NCBI GenBank assembly: GCA_032358165.1
Contig: JAALGY010000032.1
Location: forward strand, 2,914,001-2,978,000
Length of the DNA stretch: 64,000 nucleotides
From: Diplosphaera chodatii
Taxonomy: Eukaryota; Chlorophyta; Trebouxiophyceae; Prasiolales; Stichococcaceae
Reading direction: 5' to 3'
A model generated the notes under the pieces. It did no database searches. It saw nothing but the letters and a program-made list of their open reading frames with translations, and was not told the DNA's origin. The position numbers and the translations under genes are program-made. Positions 47,708-59,470 of the stretch are shown here, piece by piece (position 1 is the stretch's first letter; the number at the start of each line of letters is the position of its first letter).

Positions 47708-49540
47708 TCACCGCTCCTGCTGGTCAGAACCTGGCTCTAGGCCGGGCAGTGTCTCACCCTTCATCGCGCGCGACAGCCCAACGAACTCCCCATCCATCAG
47801 CTCGAGTGCCTGTGGACAGGTCGCCATGCTTGTGAAAGGCAGACAATGACTTGCAGCAGCAAGTTGATGTTGCCCCGCAGCAATCAACACGATGAGCTGA
47901 GGCGATCGACCTGATGCCACATGGCCTCGCCATCCTGCCCCTGCTGTAGCACGAAGCTCCTGGATGCTGCAGCAGTGAGCCAAACGCCTGTTTTGCACTC
48001 TCGTGCTAGCTGCCCTGGGCCCCTGTGCATAGCACGAACAGTCATGTGTCGCTTGATGCTTGCGACTCTGTACAACAGGGACGCGGCTGCCGCAGACTGA
48101 GCACGCACCAGCCGCAGTACCGCGTGAAGCATTTAACATTGCCCTTATCCAGATCCCCAGACTCCAGGCCTGCCTTTGCTGCCTCATATCCCCCCATGAA
48201 AACGCCACGCATGATCTGCATGAGGATGTTGCCAGTTTGACAGACGTTTCTCCACTGTGTAGCTCGGCACTCGAGCATGGGTGCACTGTATCATACCTCG
48301 CGGGCACCCTTCAGTTCGTAGCTATGCAAAACATGGAAGGTGTCTCCTGGTCACACAGGGAGACCTCATCGTCTTAACGACTCTAACACATGTCTACATT
48401 GCCAAGTGTGGATGTCGACTGGACAATTGCCATGAGGTCACCTCCAACATCACCGCCCAAGTACAGCATGTTGTTGGCGAAGCCTGGGCACAGCGTCTCT
48501 ACGCACGACGGAGGCAATGTTTTACCAGGCAACACGTGTATGTCGGACAGGCATGGGTGCACACAAAGAAATGGCACACAAAGGGATCAGCGGGGATACC
48601 TGCACCCTCGATGTCACCAATGCGGTGCTCGGTGGGCCTGTTCAAAAGCAGTCCTGCGCTCCCAAGTTCATCATGCGAGAACACGAGAATGACTGCCTGC
48701 AGGGTGCTTCCACGAGGTCAGTACCACGTCTGGGGCCCAGAACCCATCAACATGATCTGAACACTGGGTTGCATTGTGCTGGGATGTGCCGGACCTGAGC
48801 AAAGTACTCCTGCACGCCCAAAATGTCCATGTTGGTGTTGCGTGAAATCCTAGGAGCAGAACAGTATACGCTCGGCAACTGTAGGCACTTGTCATGTCAC
48901 ACACCTGTGCGTTGACGAACATCAGAGGATGGGCGATGAGCAGACAGCCCTGCACAGCAGGAATGCAGCAAGGTTTGGTGCCTACCAGAGCACTGGCCAT
49001 GAGGAGCGCGACAGGAGGGCCCCGCCACACTTACCTCGCACGTGTACTGGGACATGTACCACTGCATATGACAAAGGACGACTTGTATACATGCTGACCA
49101 CGTGGCCATGACATCGACGCACCACTTCTGGCACCGGAACATGGTGCGCCCACATCTCGGCTGCCGCATCGCCATTCCTGCCAGACGCCACAAGCTTCGC
49201 CCTAAACTCCCTCCAATCTTGCGCTCCGCTGGGCAGGTAATCCGGCACAGCGCTGGCCGAGGGCGGTGGTTCCGCAGTCTCATCGTCTGGCCTGCATGCG
49301 GCGCACTTCCATCATGCTGCGGGTCATTGTGCAACCACGCACACCTGATGAAGCGCTTCCGAAACTCACCTGGCTTCTGCTCTGACAAGTGTTCTGGCTT
49401 TGCGACACCTGCAGTATGAGCTGGCTGTATGTTCCCTGTGTAGAGGTACTAGTTTTCCGACGGGCCTCAACGAGGTGCACCACAACGGATGTGAGCACAG
49501 GCGCATGGGACACTGCACCAGCATTGGGCGTTACGCTCAA
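47708..49540 (-). CDS. UPF0301 / YqgE-AlgH family protein, probably plastid-targeted
   Basis: Family found in bacteria and plastid-bearing eukaryotes; function poorly defined. From the C-terminal side the blocks are LELMDGEFVGLSRAMKG, FVLQQGQDGEAMWHQV, GVFMGGYEAAKAGLESGDLD with VKCFTRYCGW, and FANNMLYLGGDVGGD. Further upstream come SHDELGSAGLLLNRPTEHRI with GDIEGA, then GCLLIAHPLMF, and the N-terminal VPDYLPSGAQDWREFRAKLV followed by AAEMWAHHVPVPE. All are characteristic and in the right order. An upstream exon near 49330-49250 encodes a basic, R/S/M-rich stretch that may belong to a transit peptide. The start codon is not fixed; 49540 is the upper limit of the open frame I could follow. Stop is at 47708. 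Tail-to-tail with RPL14 (about 310 bp). Confidence 0.8.
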
Positions 49541-49972
49541 CGCAGAGCCAGCACCAACACAGGTAATCCGAAGTCTGCCTTGTCGAGCAACCTGTGTGCG
49601 TGTGCCAAGACTGCTAAGTTGCTGATACGAGAATGTACATAGTATATGTACTGGCAGACATCATAGGCTTGGAAAAGGGTTTGTCTCCTTGTTCTGTACT
49701 TCACGCATAGGTTGTGGCACACATACATGTAGCTGTATACACTGAAACATCTGCACTACTCAACACAGCATAACACAGACAGGACACACGCTCAGCAGTA
49801 CAATGCAGCACGGGCCTTTGCCAACAACCCTTAACACTCGACACTCAGGAAGCTCTTGTGCCGGCAGCGGCAATGCCCATTGCAGGCTGCATCCGTCACT
49901 CATAGCTTGCCATGCTGAACGCAAAATAACGCAGGCATACAGGTGATTACTACTCGCTCCGCTTGTATGGGC
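49541..49972. other. Intergenic between UPF0301 and RING-CH genes
   Basis: About 430 AT-richer bases, likely the 3' untranslated region of the RING-CH gene and promoter of the UPF0301 gene. A perfect inverted repeat GTACATA-GTA-TATGTAC lies at 49635-49651. No exon was seen. Confidence 0.5.
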
Positions 49973-51476
49973 TCTATGGCAGCAAGGCTAACACAGGGTG
50001 CACCCTCCGCCGGCCGAGGCGCAGCAGACGGCATGCAACATTCCAGGTCGCGTGCACCATACCCCACGAGCCCATGCCAAAGCCCAGCAGGAGGCCCACA
50101 TACGCTGACATGCCACTGAGCACGAGCACCTGCAGCCACGACATCTACACCAGCTCAGGATCAGCACCTCTGAGCAACAACAACGCTGTTAATGCTTGCG
50201 CCCACGCATCCACACTAGTTTGCTTGGCATTGCACTGCATGGTCCGTTGTCAGGGTGCATGGGTGCCAGCACCTCAAAGGACAGGGCGGCCAGGAAGGCA
50301 GAGGTGCCCAGCATGCGCGGCAGCTGCATCAACGGCGTCGGCGGCGGGCGCCGCCGGTGCAGCGGCAGCAGCCCCAGCCGCCCCCGCCGCGGCCTCTGGT
50401 TCCAAAGCGACAGGCCTGCCAGGGCAGAAACCCAGTCTCTGCCAAGAACAAGCATGTTCACAATGACATCCATACCTCGGAATAGCTGCACGAGTTTGCA
50501 TGTCAAGCATCAGAATGAGTGCTCTGCTCTGGCCCATGGCCACCAGCTCACCCTGCGAGTTCTTCTGGATCATGGCCAGTCCCAGTGCGAGCGTCCGGTT
50601 GAAGTTGGAGCAGGCCAGCTGTGCACCGCCGTGGAAGCCGTTCAGCACCACTGCGTGTAGCCACAGGTCGACCGCAAATGATGCTGCCTACAAAGCATGG
50701 CCTTTTGCTTGGTTTGAATACACAGAGGCTCATGCTGTGCAAACGCCTATTACCCTCGACGTGCTGTAGTTACAATGCTGTCCATAGAACATCCATAGTT
50801 TGCAGACACTCACCAGGCTGGGCGAGCGCAGCTGTGCAGCCAGCATGTGCAGGCAGTGTCGTGGCCCAGGCAACGCGCCGCCCAGCAGCTCGTTTGGGAA
50901 GTAGCGCTGGTGCGATCTGGGGATGCGATACTGCGCATGACACCTGACGAGCAGCATGAACCGGCAATGCCGTCGGACAGTCCGCAGGAGGGGGCTGCAA
51001 AGCCTTTGTGATGTGCTGCAATCACATCCACGTGGCACGCTATGGCAGACACAGCACATTGCCTATTGCTGGCAGGACGCCTACTAACATTTCGCACTGC
51101 TGCGAGCGCCTGAAGCCCTGCTCTGCACACCGCTGCTGCCGCCATGCAACGAGACATGAGCAATGAATGTGCGCAATGGAGCCTGCACAAAGCAATGACA
51201 ATGCGTTGTTCCTGTGCTGTCAAGAGCCCTCATACAAGCAGGGCAGTCATGCAGGGACGGCAGCTACATCGCCGTGCGGTTCTCTGCAGTGATTCTCTAG
51301 GGCTTGCCTGAGCACTTGCAGGGCGAGATGAACTGGTCTGCAGGGTTGCCGCTGGCCTCAGACTCGTCTGGACCAAAGCAAATGCGGCAGAGGTCGCCCG
51401 CGTCTTCATCAGCGGGCGGCAGCGCCGCTGCATATACCAAGCCGGGCGTGACGTGGGGCAGCTGGCCGCTCTCCAT
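49973..51476 (-). CDS. RING-CH (MARCH-type) membrane E3 ubiquitin ligase
   Basis: Probable membrane-bound ubiquitin ligase. Exon 1 (51476-51308) starts at MESGQLPHVTPG and holds the first half of the C4HC3 RING-CH: CRICFGPDES, then FISPCKCSG. Exon 2 (51182-51089) continues SIAHIHCSCLVAWRQQ, and exon 3 (50943-50814) supplies CEMC and YRIPRSHQRYFPNELLG. All eight zinc ligands are present: C-x2-C, C-x-C, H-x2-C, C-x2-C. Intron 1 starts with GC (GCAAGC); its phase is what rejoins the RING halves. Later exons carry hydrophobic stretches (VDLWLHAVVLNGF, LGTSAFLAALSFEVL, VLVLSGMSAYVGLLLGFG), probably membrane helices, and end at 49973. The substrate is unknown. Extra 5' exons may exist upstream. Confidence 0.8.
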
Positions 51477-51830
51477 GACTTGAAAGGCGCCAAGCTGTGC
51501 TGTTGCCTTGACCAGCCAGCGGTCTTTGCAAGGGAAACCTCCCTTGCTTATACGATCAGCTTATTGCAACAGGCCTGGCAGTGTGAGCACCGCTGCTGCA
51601 CACGTGTATTGCTAGGATACCTCGATGTCCCACGCGGGCATGGACAGCAAGGGACAACACTTTGCGCGACACTGTGCTATACAGCCAGGAGGGTCATGAA
51701 GTCTGCAGAAGCGTGCTTGCAGTCTGAGGCAGGGCGGCAAACACATCAAATGGCAGGGCAATTCGGCTTCGGCAAGGTACAGGCCATTTGCCCAAATGCC
51801 AGCTCAGCATGGTAACTTGTCGCACTCACA

Positions 51831-52320
51831 CTGCAGACTGCACAGCGCCACATAGAGCGCGCTCCGCCCATCCGCGGCCTGCTGGTGAAGTACGCAGAAG
51901 TATCGTGCTGCACTTGTTACGTCGCAAGAGCTTTTGATGTAATACACTGCCTAAGGAAAGGAAGCCGTTACGTGCCGTGGGGACGATTGGACCACTGCGA
52001 CCCATGGCCAAGTCTCGTGAGTGTCCACGCGTCCACAAGGACTGGTTGACCTTTATGCGCGGCGTGCCAGATCTTGATGTCCACCGTGTGCGTGTACAGG
52101 TAGCAAAGCCGCCATGCGGGTGTCGGCCAACAGCATGGCGGTAGACAGCAGCGGCGGCACCCCAGCAGCCATGCCCGCCAAGGATACAGCTGCAGTACAG
52201 ACGGGCAACGGTACTGAGGGGCTTACCTCGACATTGCCCGCGCCATCTGGTGCATAAGAGATGCATGCCCACCTGCGTGCATTTGCCACACGCATGGCAT
52301 GGCATGAAGCGGCAACGTTC
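51831..52320 (-). other. Possible coding exons upstream of the RING-CH gene
   Basis: Two stretches read like exons on the minus strand but I cannot join them safely. One near 51890-51831 encodes QQAADGRSALYVALCSLQ before a GTGAGT donor; DGRSALYVALC resembles an ankyrin-repeat core. Another near 52320-52215 ends SYAPDGAGNVE before GTAAGC. A third frame near 52100-51973 reads TVDIKIWHAAHKGQPVLVDA. They could be 5' exons of the RING-CH gene, a separate small gene, or chance frames. Confidence 0.2.
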
Positions 52321-52322
52321 AC

Positions 52323-52732
52323 ATGCCGACCCTTTCGTTGCCAGTGCCTGCAGGCGAGGCTCCGCAGGCAATGGAAGCAGAAGCGACAAAGGCCAAGCCA
52401 AAGATGAAGCAGCCCCAGGGAGCCAAGCTGGGCATTAAGGTTGGCAAGCGTGGGCAGGCGACAAAGGTGCAGCGGAAACGGAAGCTGAAGAAGCTCGAAC
52501 GGGTGAGACCTCGTCCGCTTGTAGCAGCATGCGACACGTGCTACCTGTCTAGCAAAGGCTCAAATATGTGGTGTGATCAGCTTTGCTTCCCTTACAGGCA
52601 CTATCGCACTGCGAGAAGGTGTCAGAACGAGGGACGAGAGCTCATGGCAAGACACAGTGGCGGCAGGCTGCGAAGAGCCTTTGGAGCAACGACAAAGGCT
52701 CAAATATGTTTTCGGTGCTTGCTGCTTCTTGA
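52323..52732 (+). CDS. Small basic protein of unknown function
   Basis: I do not recognise a family. Two exons, 52323-52502 and 52598-52732, join in phase to 104 codons plus stop. The first ATG is at 52323; a second at 52371 (MEAEATKAKPKMKQ) may be the real start, giving about 88 residues. The centre is strongly basic (GIKVGKRGQATKVQRKRKLK), followed by ALSHCEKVSER and KTQWRQAAKSLW. The composition suggests a nucleolar or ribosome-assembly factor, which is inference only. It lies tail-to-tail with UTP21. Confidence 0.5.
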
Positions 52733-52928
52733 CAGATGACAGGGCGTGTACTCTCATCGCTTCAACTTTCAACATGAGCACCTCAAGCGTCATGCGTAAA
52801 CCAGTGTGTTAGCTGCAACCCACTACAAACGAGACTCAGCAGCATCGCAGCATGGCGACGAGGGGTCCTCCGACTGTTGATGGCGTGAAGTTGCCCGACT
52901 TCATCACTGTTAGAGTGACAATTCCGCA
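52733..52928. other. Short tail-to-tail interval (basic protein/UTP21)
   Basis: Under 200 bp separate the two stops. No poly(A) signal is obvious on either strand. Confidence 0.4.
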
Positions 52929-55900
52929 TCAAATCTGCTGGTTGCTGAGCAGGCCAACCATGCAGCGCGTCTGCTCCACAAGGGTCTCAATGCGGGTCCA
53001 GGACTTGCGCAGATGCTGCTCTATTTGTGACGCCCGCTGCCGCAGCTGCTCGTGCTCCATGATTGCTTCACCGTGGATTTGCAGCGCTACCCGCAGAAAT
53101 GCCTGCAAAAGATCGCATATCATGTCGTCACCCCACAGTTGGGCAGCTACCTTCCCTCTGGACGACAGCAACGGTGCTCAGCCACGTGCTGCTGTTACAC
53201 CACACCAAGCTCAGCACGAGTGCATGAAATCTAACTAAAGGCACAGCAGCGTCGTCAAGCAGACCAACCTGCAGGAACTCAAAATTGCAGTTGCCGAGCA
53301 GCTCAGCATCCATGTAGTCCAGCAGCTGTGCCAAACGCTCCACCTCTGCAGGATCTCCACCCTCCAGGATCTGCAGGGACTAGAAGCCACCCTCCAGCTT
53401 CTGTGCTGTGTCAGGCAGAGCATCGGCAGCTGGCCAACTTGAGTACAAGTTTGTTCCACACATCTGCTGATGCAAGGTATGAAGGTACCACGATGAAATG
53501 TGCAGCGCACCTGCATGCTACGCAGCTCCTGGTCAATGGCATTGGGTGACAGCCCGCGCAACAAGGCGGTGAAGGATGTGAAGTCGCCAGCATCCGCACA
53601 TGCCTGCACCCGGCGGCACAGACACTAGCATGTGCAGCAATCGGGTGGTGCATGCAAAGCTTCAGCAAGAAGCACACAGTGTTGGATGGCATCGCACCTG
53701 CATGCAGGCAACAGGAACACATGCTTCGCGGCTGCACCTGGAGCGTGCGTGTGAATGCGCTGCCCTGGACGCCCACTGAGGTCGACTTCCCCAGCACTCG
53801 CGAGCCATTCTGCTTTGCGTCCTCGTCAGCTGCTCCTTCCGGTGCAAACACCGGACGACCCTCCAGCCCTGATGATGACAGCAAACACAAATTTGCAGCC
53901 GTCCTGCAACTCAGATACTGCATGGACGTACGCCCTCATATGCTGACTTCTATGAAGGCACAGCACACCTGCGATGGTGGGCAGGAAGAAGGGCGCAGCC
54001 TCTGGCTTCTTCGGTGGCTGCACCGGCTTGCTGCGTGCCTTGATTGCGTCCAAGTGCACCAGGTTATGCCACTGCACAGAAATCAAAAGGCAGATCGTTA
54101 GGATGTCCGCCAGGGGTGTCACTTGCAGGCCGCATGTTGGCACATCCACACAGTGAACGTGGTAGATGCAAAGCAGCGGTTGCCTGGGTGCGGGGCAGCA
54201 GCGAAAGTGTGACAAGGCTGGGAGCCAGGGGCGCAGGCGCGCCCGCCTCACTGCGGCCCTCGTACTGCCGCTGCGGCACCTCAGCTGCCTCCGCAGCCGG
54301 CTCCGGCTGCTGACACACAGATGCGTCATGACATGGTACTGCAGCAGGTCGCAGTGGAGCACCTTCCTCCAGTCTGCAGCAACTCGCAGTGATGCAGCAA
54401 GTGATATACGCAAATCTTGTGCCCGCTGCATCGATTGGCACGCCAGGCACCTGAGCGTCTGCCATGTCTGTAGCGTCCTCGTCCTCTGACGACGAACCAG
54501 ATTCATCCGCCAGCTCGGGGCCTTCCACCGCCTCCCGCCCCACGGCTGGCAGCCGCACGTCCACCGGCACCTGTTTGGCAGAGGCGCATTGGTGCATGTA
54601 ATGCGCCAAGTGAGGCTTGCCAGTGCACACACTACCAGCATTGGCACTCTGCTAAACATACAACATGCACACCCAGCATCAATGGATGCTGCTCCGTTTG
54701 GCTGCGGCACCTGTGATGGCAGGATGTCTGAGGCGCCGCCAAACAGCAGCTGGTTGGACCACAGGTAGATGCCGCGCGCAGATGCGTGTGCAGTCGCGAG
54801 CATGTCCATGCTGGGCGACAGCGTCAGCGCGGTTACAGGCGCCCCCAGCCGCATGACCTGTGGGTCATGTGGCCAGCTTTCATCACCAGCTGTCTATTGC
54901 CAAGTTGAGAGCGTTGGTCTTGTTGCTGGAGACAACACCACAAGGGTGCCTCGGAATCAACCAGCAGGTGTCCAGGTTAGGGGATTCATCACATGGTCGG
55001 CACGTGCCTGGTAGGTGGCAGCAGCCGGAATGTCCCACACACGCAGCGTGCCATCCATTGCAGAGGAAAGCAGCCATCTGCAGTCCTCGCTGACCTGCAG
55101 GTCTGTGATGCGGTCGCTGTGGCCGTCAAACCGCCGCACTTGCGTCATGGCCTGCATTGCCAGGACTGAGGTGGATCGGAGCGACTGAGGAGCAGCGTAA
55201 CACAACCCCATGACGAGCAGGATATCGTACAAGCATGCACTCATCATGAGTGCCATATGACGTGGCAACATATGTGTAGTTTCTGAGATGGCCGGCAGCA
55301 CCTCCACATCGAGCATCCGGATGGAGAGGTCGTCGCATGCAACCGCCAGCAGGGCGGAGTTGGCGTGCCGAGCCATGCGCGCTACTGGGCTGCCGACTAG
55401 AAGCTCACCTATATAAAAAAGGTTGCAGCAGATGTGAATGCGTGTGTGTCATGCAAGCTCTGATAAGAAGTGTGGCCTCAGTATATGGATGTGACAGCAG
55501 CATCGGGCGCGGCAGGTACAACACCTGTGAGCTTCTGCCTGCGGAAGTCCCAGATGCGCAGCACACCGTCCAGACCAGCAGTCACGAGCGCTCGGTTGCT
55601 GGCATCCACTGTCAGGGCCACCACTGTGCCCTTGTGAGCTGGCAGCTCCGCATCCTGAGGTCCTTTCCTGCAGAGGCACCGTGACAGATTGCAGTAGACT
55701 GCTAGCATGCTGCTGGTTGGACACGTGCAGCGTTCACAGTCTTCTACTTCTGCTCATTGCACTGGTCACACGCGGGCTGCAGTCACGGCACCACGTGACC
55801 CGGCCTGCAAGGCCGCCTCACCTGCTGTAGGAGCCACGGTGTATGCCGGACTGCATGTTGTAGCGGTCAACACGACCGGCTGACGTACCCACCAGCCCGA

Positions 55901-58558
55901 AGTTACCGCAGCTGCTGATGGCCACGCAGCTGACAGGTGCATCAGCTGCCCTGCTGCCTGGTGCCTTTGGTGGCTGCAGCACATGCTCGCCTGCAGCATG
56001 GCAGCAGCGCCTCAAGCGCAGCCTTCAGAGGGGAGCAGCTGCCGCTTCCAGGAGATGCGACTCACATGGGCAGGGTACGCAGGCATGGGGCGGCACCTAG
56101 CGTGTAGTTTTTCAGGAGCCAAGTGTATGCAGCTGGGGAGCCTTGGTGAGCCGTAATGACATTGCACCAGTCCCGCTCGCGAACCTGCAGCGGTCAACCA
56201 GCATAGCGCCACCAGATGCAAGCCGCAGATTGGGAGACGCACAGCAGCAGCTTGCACACCAGAGCGACTCGCTGCTACAGCTGCTATGCCAGGCGGCACC
56301 TGGCAGGCGGCCATATCGATCACACACGGCAGCTTGAGGTCCTCCTCCCGCACGTGCAGCCTCTTGGCCCGCTTGGCTGTGTGCCGCTGCGACAGCTCGC
56401 GGCTCTGCTGGTCCTGAATGACCGAGAAGAGGCGGAAGGCCCTGTCATGGCCTGCAGAAGCAGCGCAAGCAACTCTCCGCCTGTTGCACAGCAGAGTTTT
56501 GTACCGGTCGATGCGGTAGCTGCCTGGGTACAGTCCTTAGCATCCAGATATACTCCTGCTTTGGGCGGACCTGCTGAGAGTAGCCGTGTGCCGTCGCCGT
56601 AGTAGCGCAAGCAGGACGGCGGTGCCGCATGGCCGCTGCGGAAGCGCAGCAGGCGGCCGCTGCCGTCCGCGTTGTCGAACAGCCACTGCTTGACTGAGTT
56701 GTCGGCGGCTGCGGACATGAGGCGCGGCTCCCCCGCGAAGAAGTGCAGCGATGTGAGCGGTGCATCATGTGCGTCCCGCAACACCGTCTGCAGGGCAGGG
56801 CTCAGCTGAGCCCACAGGATGAGTGAGGTAAGATGCGATGACGCTCGTTGCAGGCTGCAAAGACAACAAGCACCTGCAGCCGTCGTTGTTCAAGGTCCCA
56901 GACTGTGATGACGCCGGCGCCTCCGGCCGCCGCCAGGAGCGGCACGCCAACGCCTGCGCCAGATGCACCAGAAGCAGCCATGAGCTCAGTTTCGACACAC
57001 CCCGCGCTACTGCTGATGCCTCCCCAGTAGACAGGGCATAGCGTTCGGTGTGCATGCTGTTCAGCATCGTCCTGTTGTGTCAGCACGTGCAGGATGCACC
57101 TGTGCGGAATGCTATGGCTGTGCAGGCGCCCCCAGCAGTGGCGGCGCTGCTGCTGCGGTCGTTGACCAGGCTGACATCTGACGTCATGCCCACGCCTGAT
57201 GCGTTTCTGAACTCAAGTACTTTTGTGTCTGTCCTCAGATTATGCAAGACTGCAGTCCTGCACACCATGCCCACCACATTGTGAGTCAAGGTGTCAGGAG
57301 GGGTGGACCCTACAGCTGATGTCACAGCAGCAACAGGTTTGCAGCCTGCTCACCCATCGCCATAGCCAACTGCAACAACATCCAATGCTGGAGATGACAC
57401 AATGCACTTGGCGGCAGAAGCATTGACATTGTTGAACTCGTAGAGCAGGCGCCCGCTTGAGAAGTTGTACAGCAGCAGGCTGCCATTGCTGCCACCAATG
57501 ACCACCTGGCATCATGACAACAGGGCCTCTGCAAGGTCCAGCTGCACACACCTTGTCCTCCTTCATGTTGTAAAGATACATGGACAGGCTCACTTGTCGA
57601 AGGGTGCATGGCTCTCACTGTCATCACAGGTTTTTGCATCCTAGAAGTGCGGTCACCTTGTTCAGGTAGGTGTCGGGGTGTGCCATGCATGTGGGCACAA
57701 AGCCGGCTGGCATCTGCAGCTCAGCCTGCAGAGGGAATTCAGGGTGCTCCGTCAAGATCGGCTACTTGTGAGCAATCGTGTGAATTGAACGCTCAAGCAA
57801 CATGTCGTTTCCGCTCTGTTCCTGCAACTGGGGTAACATCACCTCAGGCGCATCATACACCCCGATTTTCCACACGCGCAGGGCCCCAGTGCAGTGCAGG
57901 CTGAGCAGGTTGTCGCCCAGGCAGAGCAGCTGCACCACAGCGCCCGCACCAGCCCGGTAAGTCCCCGTCCTGCAGTGTGACACCACATCCGCGGCGTCAA
58001 ACATTCAGCGTTGAAGCATCCAGGTGCGCCACCTGCGTCGATAACATAGCCATGACCACGCTGCGGTGGCAGGTGGCGGATGCACCTGGCGATGCGGCGG
58101 CACTCCACAACGGAGGAGCCGGTTGCAGCAAATGTCAGGTCGCCCTTCGTTGCCAAGGCTCGGATGTCGTGCACCAGCTGCAGGCAAACTCGATGACGTG
58201 TTGCAGGGTGCTACGCTCGGATGCCCGTGCATGGCTTTTGGGCTTTTGGCTTTTGCATATGATTGAGCGCCGCACCTGCGGACCAACCAGTACCAGCCGG
58301 AGCGTCTCGCAGTTGTACACCTGCCAGCACCCCAGATCCGTTGAGATTCATAGGATCTCAGTGCTCGTCTTCTTTGCAGTTCAACATGACTGACATGATC
58401 CGCCACTTCTGCCGAGGAATAGGCCTTGCCTGCCAGCATCTCCCCACGCTGACGGTAACATACACTTCACGCCCTCTCCGCTGGATGGCAAAGGGCACAT
58501 CGTCCGTGATGTAGCCTAGCGCTCGGAACGGCTGAAACAAAGGCGGCTGTGGCGCCAT
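52929..58558 (-). CDS. UTP21: U3 snoRNP-associated WD40 protein UTP21 (WDR36-like)
   Basis: Component of the small-subunit processome that assembles 40S ribosomes in the nucleolus. Start ATG at 58558 (MAPQPPLFQPFRALGYITDD), the family opening. Many exons then give WD40 repeats, for example DLTFAATGSSVVECRRI, CTGALRVWKIGVYDAPEV, VVIGGSNGSLLLYNFSSG, GVITVWDLEQRRLQVL, RLMSAAADNSVKQWLFDN, RALVTAGLDGVLRIWDFRRQ, SIRMLDVEVLP, ITDLQVSEDCRWLLSSAMDG and ATAHASARGIYLWSNQLLFG. An acidic linker (DESGSSSEDEDATDMADAQ) and AAPFFLPTIAG lead into the C-terminal UTP21 domain: LLRGLSPNAIDQELRSM, LLDYMDAELLGNCNFEFLQ, AFLRVALQIHGEAIMEHEQL and TRIETLVEQTRCMVGLL. Stop is at 52929. Repeat order equals UTP21/WDR36 from end to end. 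Exon edges were not all fixed. Head-to-head with CSN5. Confidence 0.93.
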
Positions 58559-59470
58559 GCTGGACACTGCTCGCGAATGCCGCTGGGTCTACATTTCAGT
58601 GCACATGGCCCTCCTCTGTGCTTGCACCTGGTCATAGACGTTACACATCATCAAGCTGCGTATCTGTCGCGATTGCAGCTTTCAACCGGCATGACAGATG
58701 TGTAACAAGTTGAGCTGCAGACGGCAGCCGCTGGCCGCCGCCACCCTGATGGTCGCAATCCGACGACAACCCAGTGCAAACTCTTGATTGTCGTCTTGAA
58801 AGTGTGCACAGGCATAAATCGCCGTTTATACGCACCACCAGGGTTGATGTCAGCGCCGCAGTCGCTTCGGAATGGGGCTGTGCATGCACCGCGCAAGCTG
58901 TCACAACATGCTTATTACGCCGCACCCATGCTTCGGCAGACCTGGTGCTCAGTCGCTATCTTTGGCAGATGCTACGTGCTAGGCAAACGACACTGTGATC
59001 TGTGAAGGGCGCAATGCTGGCATGTTGAGTGCAACTGTCAGCCAGCCCTGCAGTGCATGCCGGTGCCATGGCGTTTGCATGCTGAATCAGTGGCAACGTC
59101 CACCAATGCGCACTTACAACCTTGTGCAACAAAGAGCTCCAAGCGCGGCATGTTGTTGGGCGCGATTCATGTTCGAGCCTGAAGTGACGCCTCGACAATG
59201 CACCCCTGTGCTTGACAGCATTGACGCTCAGCCTTGCACAAGCTGGCCGCACAGGATTGCAATCAGCACGCCTGGTGCTGTTTGAGTCATGCTGGTTGCA
59301 TGTGACGAAAGCTGAGGTGACCTGCAAGGTTCTCAAGGTGGGCTAGTGATGCACGCCCAAATTGGCAGTTGTCTCGAGCGGCAACCCTGACCATCCCTAC
59401 CACGGACAACAGCAAACAAAACAGAGAATCGAGTGCTTGCATCCCGCTGCGCCTACACAGCAACATCGCC
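58559..59470. promoter_or_regulatory. Divergent interval UTP21/CSN5
   Basis: About 910 bp with no supported exon between two head-to-head genes. It should contain both promoters and leaders. Confidence 0.4.

Noticed and set aside
51453..51815. Plus-strand open frame of 120 codons
   Set aside because: Antisense to the first RING-CH exon and its upstream region, with no motif.
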